Part shown: in pieces, positions 7,651 to 12,599 of the stretch | Numbering within the stretch: the stretch's first letter is position 1 | Layout: the number at the start of each line of letters is the position of its first letter | Assembly: GCA_036524155.1 (NCBI GenBank) | Contig: DATDCV010000736.1 | Span: 1 to 12,599 of the forward strand | Source: DATDCV01 sp036524155 | GTDB lineage: Bacteria; Verrucomicrobiota; Verrucomicrobiia; Limisphaerales; UBA8199 | Length of the DNA: 12,599 nt | Direction of reading: 5' to 3' | The notes under the pieces: model-generated | What the model saw: the letters and a program-made list of their open reading frames with translations, nothing else | Told to the model about the DNA's origin: nothing | Databases searched by the model: none | Made by a program: the position numbers and the translations under genes

Positions 7651-9162
7651 CTACGTCACGAAGCCGGTTCGGAGCCCGTAATACACCTCGTTCCAGTTGA
7701 GTTCTTGTTTGAGCTGGCGAAGCTTTGTGTCGGCGTCAATGAGGACGAGCTCGAGGCCTGCGATCGCCGCGAAATCTTCGAGCATCTCAGCGGTGACAGC
7801 CTGGCTGAAGCCGGTGTGGTGGGCGCCGCCGGCATAGATCCAGGCCGCAGCACCAACCTGAAGACTGGGCTTGGGAATCCACACGGCGCGAGCAACGGGG
7901 AGCTTAGGCAACGGCTTTTCGGGCGGAACGACGTCGACCTCGTTAACCAGCAGGCGGAAGCGGTTGCCAAGATCGATAAGCGAGGCGTTTAAGGCCGCGC
8001 TGGCCGGCGTGTCAAAGACCAGGCGAGCAGGGTCTGCCTTGCCACCAATACCCAGCGGATGCACTTCCAGGGAGGGCTTGCCCCTGGCAATAGATGGGCA
8101 AATCTCCAGCATGTGCGCACCCAGGACAAGGTGGCCTTTCGGGGAAAGGTGATAGGTATAGTCCTCCATGAACGAAGTGCCGCCTTTCAACCCGGCCGCC
8201 ATTACTTTCATCGCCCGCACCAGCGCGGCAGTTTTCCAGTCGCCCTCGGCGCCAAAGCCGTAGCCTTCGGCCATCAGCCGTTGCACCGCGAGGCCCGGCA
8301 GTTGCACAAGCCCGTGGAGGTTTTCGAACGTCGTCGTAAACCCTCTGAAATCCCCTTCTTTCAGAAACGCGCGAAGGCCGAGCTCGATGCGGGCGGCCTC
8401 GCGGAGCGAGGGTCGCCGTTCCCCGTTCTTCCGCAGGTCGGGAGCCAGAACATAGGCAGCTTCATATTCGGACAGAAGCCGGTCGATTTGGGCATCGCTG
8501 GCCGCGTTGACGCGTTGAACGAGATCGCCAACAGGGTAGCCGTTCACGGAATAGCCGAACTGCATTTGGGCGGCGACTTTGTCGCCCTCGGTAACCGCGA
8601 CCTCCCGCATGTTATCGCCGAACCGGCAGAACCTGGCGGTTTGCCAGTCGTGCCATCCGGCGGCCGCGCGGCTCCAGGCGCCGATTTGCTGTTGAATGGA
8701 GCGTTCCTGCCAATGCCCAACGACCACCTTCCGGCTCAGGCGCAGGCGGCTCATAATGAACCCGTGCTCGCGGTCGCCGTGAGCAGCCTGGTTCAGGTTC
8801 ATGAAATCCATGTCGATAGATGACCAGGGAATGTCGCGATTGTGCTGGGTGTGGAGATGCAACAATGGTTTGCGCAATTGCTTGAGCCCGTTAATCCACA
8901 TCTTCGAGGGTGAGAACGTGTGGCACCAGGTGATGAGGCCGACGCAATCAGGAGCGCTGTTGGCCTGCAAACACAACTCCAGAGCCTCCGCGGGCGTTTT
9001 GACAATTGGTTTGAACACAACGGTGACCGGAATGTCTGGCGAATCGCTGAAGGCCGCTGCGATTTGTTGGGAATTCGCAGTCACCTGCTTAAGCACCTGA
9101 GGACCATAGAGGTTTTGAGTCCCTGTTATAAACCAGACTTCAAGATCTTTAAGAGTAGTCAT
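7651..9162 (-). CDS. araA: L-arabinose isomerase
   Basis: This cytoplasmic enzyme interconverts L-arabinose and L-ribulose (EC 5.3.1.4), the first step of the bacterial arabinose pathway, using Mn2+. The 503-residue length and sequence match the family end to end: EVWFITGTQNLYG near the start, GLITWCHTFSPSKMWI (75-90), LHLHTQHNRDIPW (101-113), then the metal-binding and catalytic residues Glu306 (GFGAEGDWK), Glu333 (FMEDYTYH), His350 (GAHMLEICP) and His449 (GGAHHTGFS). The first three keep the numbering of the E. coli enzyme. The C-terminus (LNWNEVYYG) is also typical, so the gene is complete. No araB, araD, transporter or AraC/AraR-type regulator is nearby, so it is not in a classical araBAD operon. 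No Shine-Dalgarno sequence is evident upstream of the ATG at 9162. Confidence 0.97.
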   Translation of the reverse strand: MTTLKDLEVWFITGTQNLYGPQVLKQVTANSQQIAAAFSDSPDIPVTVVFKPIVKTPAEALELCLQANSAPDCVGLITWCHTFSPSKMWINGLKQLRKPLLHLHTQHNRDIPWSSIDMDFMNLNQAAHGDREHGFIMSRLRLSRKVVVGHWQERSIQQQIGAWSRAAAGWHDWQTARFCRFGDNMREVAVTEGDKVAAQMQFGYSVNGYPVGDLVQRVNAASDAQIDRLLSEYEAAYVLAPDLRKNGERRPSLREAARIELGLRAFLKEGDFRGFTTTFENLHGLVQLPGLAVQRLMAEGYGFGAEGDWKTAALVRAMKVMAAGLKGGTSFMEDYTYHLSPKGHLVLGAHMLEICPSIARGKPSLEVHPLGIGGKADPARLVFDTPASAALNASLIDLGNRFRLLVNEVDVVPPEKPLPKLPVARAVWIPKPSLQVGAAAWIYAGGAHHTGFSQAVTAEMLEDFAAIAGLELVLIDADTKLRQLKQELNWNEVYYGLRTGFVT

Positions 9163-9497
9163 GCGAAGCAGTTCGTTATTGCCGGAAGGTTATAAGAGGA
9201 GAGGCGGGGAAGACAACCAATCAATGAATCAGCGGGCCAGCGAATGAGCAACCCCGGCGTCGGTATTCAGGTCGCACTGCGGCGAACCGGAATATTCCAT
9301 CGCCGCTGTAGGCGCCGACGTGAGGAGGCGATCACAACCGAGGCTGGCAGGGTTTCGCCTCCTCACGTCGGCGCCTACAACCTGTGCCCAATTCATGCGA
9401 TCCAAAATATCCGGTCGAGGAGCGTTCCGCGTGCCGCAGCTTGCCGGGCCTGCAGGAAGTGCGCGTTCCTGCGGGTTCGGGCCCATGCCACAGCGGA
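9163..9497. other. Gene-free stretch between the FG-GAP gene and araA
   Basis: This 335-bp gap has no credible coding frame. It holds the 25-bp inverted repeat at 9307-9379. A smaller hairpin of 7-bp arms, GCAGGAA at 9452-9458 and TTCCTGC at 9466-9472, lies 26 bases downstream of the FG-GAP stop on the minus strand. That hairpin has no T-run, so termination there is uncertain. The araA promoter should lie in the part nearest 9163-9300, but I could not identify clear boxes. Confidence 0.5.
9307..9379. repeat. Perfect 25-bp inverted repeat (REP-doublet-like)
   Basis: Positions 9307-9331 and 9355-9379 are exact reverse complements over 25 bp, separated by 23 bases. The arms read outward-in from TGTAGGCGCCGACGTGAGG. 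Each arm can also form its own small stem (CGCC paired with GGCG across about 10 nt). Two inverted palindromic units with a short spacer is the layout of a REP doublet (REPIN), elements known to be mobilised by RAYT transposases. No transposase is in the window. The pair forms a very stable hairpin between the FG-GAP gene and araA and could also stop or insulate transcription. Confidence 0.8.
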
Positions 9498-10676
9498 CTA
9501 TTCGGCGATTTGAAGGCGGTAGAAACCGCGGTTGGCCGAAACGGGTGGATTGGTCCAACCGGTGACTCGGCCCGTGGAAGGCAGATTCGTCACCAACAAG
9601 TTCGTGCTCGACGCAAGCGAGGCGCCGCCGAAGACATGATAAGACAGGTGGGGTGCGCTGTTCCATTGGAACGCGCACCGGGCTGGTTGGAGCATGGAAG
9701 CCTGCGTGAACTCAAACCGGTATCCTTCAAAATAGGAGATGGTTCCGTCCACGTTTCCAACCAGGAGATCGATTACGCCGTCGTTGTTCAAGTCCAACAG
9801 GTCGAGGCGCATGCGGGCGCCTGTATTGATTGGCTGGAGTCCGCCCGTCACTACGGGGGCACGCACGGGAGCCGGGGCAAGCAGCACGGGCGCGTTTGCC
9901 GTGCCGCCGTTCCTGCACCAGTAAACCCCGGACGCAGAGCTGCCGACGAGATCCTCGACGCCGTCGCCGTCCCAGTCCCACATCCGGACGATTGAACGCA
10001 TGCCAAGATTAAGGACTACTCCGCCAGCCTGAAGCTGGGTTGCGGGCGCGAAGGCCGGAGCCCGGGTTGTGCCAACGTTTTTGAAGAAATTGACCGCCCC
10101 ATTGCCATCACCGCAGAGGAGGTCCTTTAGACCGTCGCCATCCCAGTCGTACACAAATGGTGTGGCCCGCGAATACACGGTGAGGTTGGCGCTCCCGACC
10201 ATCAACGGCACCCCCGGCGCGAGTATTGGGGACGAATCGGTGCTCGTGTTGCGATAAAAATAGACAAGCCCATCGGGCCCGGAGCCGACCAGGAGGTCTC
10301 GTTTGCCGTCGTTGTCAAAGTCACAAACGAACGGAGCCGGCGCGCCGCAGCCGGTCGACGGGTGCTGAATGTCCACACCGCCGGCCTGCAGGTTCGAGGC
10401 AATGTAAAACACGGGGGCAGTTTCTGAGCCCGCGTTAAGGATGACAGCGATCTTATCAGCGTAGCGGTAGCCGACCAGCAGGTCCTGTCGACCGTCACCA
10501 TTCCAATCCGTGGCGCAAGGAATGGCGTAATCGCCCACATCGAGCGTTACGGCGCCAGAAAGCAGCGGCGAACCGGGCTGCAGTTGGATCGGCTGCGAGA
10601 GGCCCGGCACTGCGGTGAAAGTGAGGCCCAGCGCCAGCAGCCGCGTGAGAAAGTGAAGCGACGAAGAATTGCGCAT
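9498..10676 (-). CDS. Exported FG-GAP / VCBS repeat protein
   Basis: Translated from the ATG at 10676 the product has 392 residues and starts with a signal peptide (MRNSSSLHFLTRLLALGLTF, likely cut after GLS near residue 27). A TTG at 10703 would extend it by nine residues ahead of the signal and is less likely. Five calcium-binding loops of the form D-x-[DN]-x-D-G-x-x-D lie about 60 residues apart: DWNGDGRQD (57-65), DFDNDGKRD (119-127), DWDGDGLKD (177-185), DWDGDGVED (234-242) and DLNNDGVID (295-303), each followed by a hydrophobic strand. This is the pattern of an FG-GAP beta-propeller with Ca2+ bound in each blade. The last 60 residues form a separate module ending GFYRLQIAE, similar in style to the end of the subtilase. 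The role is probably extracellular binding or scaffolding; no enzyme motif is seen. It starts 31 bases after the GIY-YIG gene, so the two may be co-transcribed. Confidence 0.9.
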   Translation of the reverse strand: MRNSSSLHFLTRLLALGLTFTAVPGLSQPIQLQPGSPLLSGAVTLDVGDYAIPCATDWNGDGRQDLLVGYRYADKIAVILNAGSETAPVFYIASNLQAGGVDIQHPSTGCGAPAPFVCDFDNDGKRDLLVGSGPDGLVYFYRNTSTDSSPILAPGVPLMVGSANLTVYSRATPFVYDWDGDGLKDLLCGDGNGAVNFFKNVGTTRAPAFAPATQLQAGGVVLNLGMRSIVRMWDWDGDGVEDLVGSSASGVYWCRNGGTANAPVLLAPAPVRAPVVTGGLQPINTGARMRLDLLDLNNDGVIDLLVGNVDGTISYFEGYRFEFTQASMLQPARCAFQWNSAPHLSYHVFGGASLASSTNLLVTNLPSTGRVTGWTNPPVSANRGFYRLQIAE

Positions 10677-10707
10677 AACTGCGAGAGTATCGCGGCGCGG
10701 CAATACT

Positions 10708-11568
10708 TCAATACTCCAGAATAAGAGTCATCGGGCACGCCCCGCGGCTTGAGGAATCCTCGATCGCGACTTCAGGCGCGGACGGTTTCTCAGAGGTATC
10801 CGAGTCAGGCGCCGCCACTTTGCCTTTGAGGAATGGGGCCAGGAATTCCAGGTCGGCCTCGCGCATGATGGATTCAAAGGGGTGAGACTGCGTCGGGGTA
10901 TGCTGACAAATCCAGGCAAGAAAGTCAGCAGGTCTGCCAACAAACAGAGCGCTGAGGGCCGTCTCGATTTGCGCCAGGTCGGCACAGGCTGAGGGGCAGC
11001 ATGGGATGGTCACAATTTCGCCCTGCGCGCCGCGGCTCCAACCGGCTGGTAATCCCGCCAGCCCGCGTTCGGGCTGCAGAACACACCAGACTAGGCGCGC
11101 CAGCGCGGCACGGAGGTACCAGGCAGAGACCCCGAGCGGGCCATAACTGCGCCAGCCCGGCTCGATGGTCGTTGTAACGCCGAGGTCGAATTCCAGATCG
11201 GTTGCGCGCCAGACGAGAAAGCGAGGCACGCCCGGCCAGGTTCCGGCCCGGTTAAACCGCGGACGCAAGCTGCGTAGGAGTTCGGATTCTGTGGCCAGCG
11301 CCGTGGATTCGTCGCTGCATTCGCGAAGATCAATCCGCACCGCGGTTCGCAGCAACCGCAGATGGCGGCGAGGCATCCGGTCGGGGTTGGCGACGCGATA
11401 GTTGCGAAGCCGGTTTCGGAGGTTCTTGGCCTTGCCCACGTAAAGCACCTCACCGGCAGCGTCGCGCATCAGATAGACACCTGGAGCTTGCGGCGCCTGC
11501 CGAAAGAAATCCGCGCCCAACCGCCCGACCAACGGCCGCGGATCCGGGATGAGCAGCATCTGCGTCAT
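10708..11568 (-). CDS. GIY-YIG nuclease, Cho / UvrC N-terminal-like
   Basis: The 286-residue product carries a UvrC-type GIY-YIG domain near its N-terminus. Visible are GVY (30-32, with Tyr32), YVGKAKNLRNRL (43-54, with Tyr43, Lys46 and the catalytic Arg53), and the metal-binding Glu94 in TESELL followed by RPRFN (Asn106). These line up with residues known in UvrC. It lacks the UVR (UvrB-binding) motif and the RNase H-like and helix-hairpin-helix domains of full UvrC. It therefore resembles the shorter E. coli Cho (about 295 residues), which makes the 3' incision in nucleotide excision repair. The C-terminal 170 residues are unassigned, and the tail is Ser/Pro/Glu-rich. It is cytoplasmic. The start at 11568 has a weak upstream purine stretch; an ATG three codons in is also possible. 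Confidence 0.87.
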   Translation of the reverse strand: MTQMLLIPDPRPLVGRLGADFFRQAPQAPGVYLMRDAAGEVLYVGKAKNLRNRLRNYRVANPDRMPRRHLRLLRTAVRIDLRECSDESTALATESELLRSLRPRFNRAGTWPGVPRFLVWRATDLEFDLGVTTTIEPGWRSYGPLGVSAWYLRAALARLVWCVLQPERGLAGLPAGWSRGAQGEIVTIPCCPSACADLAQIETALSALFVGRPADFLAWICQHTPTQSHPFESIMREADLEFLAPFLKGKVAAPDSDTSEKPSAPEVAIEDSSSRGACPMTLILEY

Positions 11569-11627
11569 GGCTTCTGGTTCCGTTTAACAGGCTAACCATC
11601 GCTTCAGGCTCTTTTGCCGAACGCCTG

Positions 11628-12305
11628 ATGATGGTGAATATCTGGCTTGTGTTGTTCAATCTGATCCCCGCATTCCCGATGGACGGCGGCCGCGTGCTGC
11701 GCGCATTGCTTGCCATGCGGATGGATTATGTCCGAGCCACGCAGATCGCCGCGAATATTGGTCAGGGATTGGCGTTCGTTCTCGGATTCATTGGCTTATT
11801 CAGCAATCCGTTCCTGCTATTTATCGCGTTCTTCGTCTGGATAGGAGCTTCGCAGGAAGCTGGCGCAGTACAGGTCAAGAGCAGCGTGAGCGGAATTCCG
11901 GTGACGCGGGCGATGCTGACAGATTTCAAAACACTATCACCAGGCGACAATCTCTCGCAGGTAGTGGCACTCATCCTGGCTGGCTCACAGCATGATTTCC
12001 CGGTCGTCGATGCAAATGGACGGATCGCCGGAATCCTTGATCGTGATTCGTTCATGCGCGGACTCACCCAACATGGACAGTCCGCATCCGTGATGGACTT
12101 CATCCGTCGCGATCTGCCCGAAGTGGATTCGCACGAGATGCTCGAGATGGCGATCGATCGACTGCATGAATCCGGCTCGAAGACGCTGCCTGTGACTCAT
12201 GCAGGTCAACTTGTTGGGCTTATCACCATGGAAAACGTCACTGAATATTTGATGATCCGTTCTGCATTACGCGTTGCCAATCAGATGCCGCAGACGCTTG
12301 GATAA
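11628..12305 (+). CDS. Site-2 protease (M50) C-terminal fragment with paired CBS domains
   Basis: The 225-residue frame encodes the second half of an intramembrane zinc metalloprotease. It begins just before NLIPAFPMDGGR (11-22), the motif whose Asp19 is a zinc ligand. It then has membrane segments at about 44-72 and two CBS domains (about 88-148 and 150-215; FPVVDANGRIAGILDRDSF and LPVTHAGQLVGLITMENV). The first catalytic motif HExxH and the preceding membrane segments are absent. The frame stays open upstream only to a TGA at 11550-11552, and the residues just before the ATG (FAERL) look like continuing family sequence. The protein is therefore 5'-truncated rather than naturally short, and is unlikely to be proteolytic. 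It is divergent from the GIY-YIG gene with only 59 bases between the starts and no ribosome binding site. Either it is a pseudogene fragment or the assembly is joined wrongly here. Confidence 0.8.
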   Translation: MMVNIWLVLFNLIPAFPMDGGRVLRALLAMRMDYVRATQIAANIGQGLAFVLGFIGLFSNPFLLFIAFFVWIGASQEAGAVQVKSSVSGIPVTRAMLTDFKTLSPGDNLSQVVALILAGSQHDFPVVDANGRIAGILDRDSFMRGLTQHGQSASVMDFIRRDLPEVDSHEMLEMAIDRLHESGSKTLPVTHAGQLVGLITMENVTEYLMIRSALRVANQMPQTLG

Positions 12306-12345
12306 GAATCTTCTTATCTGCTGTATCGTGGATTGAGAATCACTG

Positions 12346-12351
12346 TATAAT
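12346..12351 (+). promoter_or_regulatory. Probable -10 box for the manganese riboswitch transcript
   Basis: A consensus TATAAT lies here. Transcription starting 7 bases downstream would begin at A12358, four bases before the riboswitch P1 stem. This is exactly where a leader promoter should be. No good -35 box stands 16-18 bases upstream; TTGAGA at 12333-12338 is too close. The promoter may rely on an activator or on a strong -10. Confidence 0.6.
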
Positions 12352-12361
12352 GCGCTCACTC

Positions 12362-12454
12362 CGATGGGGAGTAGCCGCCCACTTTTGGGATGCACAGCCG
12401 TCAGTACGTGGCGCAAAGTGTCACCGGCTGTTCATGTAAATGGCAAGACCATCG
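12362..12454 (+). ncRNA. yybP-ykoY manganese riboswitch aptamer
   Basis: The aptamer matches the family in order and spacing. P1 is CGATGG (12362-12367) pairing with CCATCG (12449-12454), and the conserved GGAGTAGC follows the 5' P1 strand. P2 is CCCA-CTTT-TGGG. Then come the hallmark CCGTCAGTAC, a hairpin with GTG paired to CAC, CACCGGC, and the closing GGCAAGACC. These blocks align closely with the B. subtilis yybP leader (GGGGAGUAGC, CGUCAAUUCGUG, CACCGGC, AGCAAGACC). The family binds Mn2+ in the cytoplasm between two docked loops and controls manganese exporters and related membrane proteins (MntP, TerC-like, P-type ATPases, UPF0016). The controlled gene is beyond the window. An intrinsic terminator overlaps the P1 3' strand, giving an on-switch when metal is bound. 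Confidence 0.93.
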
Positions 12455-12482
12455 CCAAATCAACTTGGCGATGGTCTTTTTT
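12445..12482 (+). terminator. Intrinsic terminator, expression platform of the manganese riboswitch
   Basis: AAGACCATCGCCAA (12445-12458) pairs perfectly with TTGGCGATGGTCTT (12465-12478) around a 6-nt loop, and a run of six T spans 12477-12482. The 5' arm includes CCATCG (12449-12454), the same bases that close P1 of the aptamer. The two folds cannot coexist: P1 stabilised by Mn2+ would prevent the terminator and let transcription continue, and without metal the RNA would terminate. Confidence 0.92.
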
Positions 12483-12495
12483 ATTATCGTTTGGC

Positions 12496-12599
12496 ATGTC
12501 ACTCTGAGAGCGTTCTTCGCGACCCAAGAGTCTCGTTTTAGAGGTAAGAGATTCTTCGCGGAGTTTATCCTGAGCTTGTCGAAGGGCTCAGAATGACAT
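12496..12599. repeat. Dispersed-repeat / MITE-like element with inverted ends
   Basis: ATGTCACTCTGAG (12496-12508) and CTCAGAATGACAT (12587-12599) are reverse complements in 12 of 13 positions, bounding a 104-bp element. Inside, TTCTTCGCG occurs twice in direct orientation (12513-12521 and 12552-12560). The right part reads like the widely scattered motif CTGAGCTTGTCGAAGG found in many environmental genomes (from memory, not checked). There is no coding frame worth calling. The window stops on the last base of the right end, as happens when an assembly breaks in a repeat. The element sits between the riboswitch terminator and whatever gene it controls. Confidence 0.6.

Noticed and set aside
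8059..8823. Plus-strand open frame of 254 codons over araA
   Set aside because: It is antisense to an unmistakable L-arabinose isomerase and shows no motif of its own.
9286..9415. Possible outer extension of the 25-bp inverted repeat (ACCGGAATATT and AATATCCGGT)
   Set aside because: The arms are imperfect and not centred on the same axis as the main repeat, so chance is the simpler explanation.
9229..9678. Minus-strand open frame of 149 codons between araA and the FG-GAP gene
   Set aside because: It overlaps the FG-GAP 3' end in another frame, runs through the 25-bp inverted repeat, and has Arg/Pro-rich, non-protein-like composition.
12301..12318. Palindrome GATAAGAA / TTCTTATC over the protease stop codon, considered as a terminator
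   Set aside because: The loop would be only 2 nt and the stem AT-rich, and no T-run follows.
12333..12338. TTGAGA as the -35 box of the riboswitch promoter
   Set aside because: The spacer to TATAAT is only 7 bases, far from the usual 16-18.
12390..12596. Plus-strand open frame of 68 codons at the window end
   Set aside because: It lies across the riboswitch, its terminator and the terminal repeat, so it is not a gene.
1..12599. CRISPR arrays, tRNA or rRNA genes, phage or toxin-antitoxin genes
   Set aside because: No regularly spaced direct repeats, no cloverleaf or rRNA signature, and no integrase, transposase or toxin-like frame was seen on either strand.

Overview
The window looks like a piece of a GC-rich Verrucomicrobia genome, possibly of the Pedosphaera/Limisphaerales type. 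This is inferred from gene content and style and was not tested by any search. Pointers are exported proteins ending in an aromatic-R-L C-terminal module, a DUF4838 glycosidase-like enzyme carrying a malectin domain, a subtilase of unusual active-site make-up, an FG-GAP protein, weak or absent Shine-Dalgarno sequences, and intergenic palindromes. Four of the first five clear coding genes have N-terminal export signals, which suggests a life spent breaking down external polymers.

Layout. Positions 1-1261 (minus) hold a Tat-exported beta-lactamase-fold serine hydrolase whose 3' end runs off the window. Positions 1504-3075 (minus) hold an S8 subtilase-like protein. It is divergent from a large exported glycosidase-like protein at 3240-6281 (plus), and both are probably driven from the AT-rich stretch between them. 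After a small uncertain gene (6291-6545, minus) come an exported alpha/beta hydrolase (6739-7464, minus), a complete L-arabinose isomerase (7651-9162, minus), an exported FG-GAP repeat protein (9498-10676, minus) and a Cho/UvrC-N-like GIY-YIG nuclease (10708-11568, minus). The last two are closely spaced and may share a transcript. Three palindromic elements lie in the gaps at 6556-6579, 7632-7650 and 9307-9379. The last is a perfect 25-bp inverted repeat resembling a REP doublet.

From about 11,600 to the end the character changes. A site-2 protease fragment (11628-12305, plus) lacks its first catalytic half, and GC content falls. Then come a TATAAT box, a well-formed yybP-ykoY manganese riboswitch and an intrinsic terminator whose 5' arm shares bases with the aptamer's P1 stem. 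The window ends exactly at the far inverted end of a roughly 104-bp dispersed-repeat-like element. The gene the riboswitch controls lies beyond the window. The truncated protease points to a real recombination scar or an assembly join near 11,570-11,627.

How the genes work together: the exported glycosidase, esterase-like hydrolase, subtilase and serine hydrolase could together attack plant or algal material, and arabinose isomerase could feed released L-arabinose into central metabolism. No sugar transporter, araB, araD or regulator is present, so this link is inference. The manganese switch is a separate regulatory unit.
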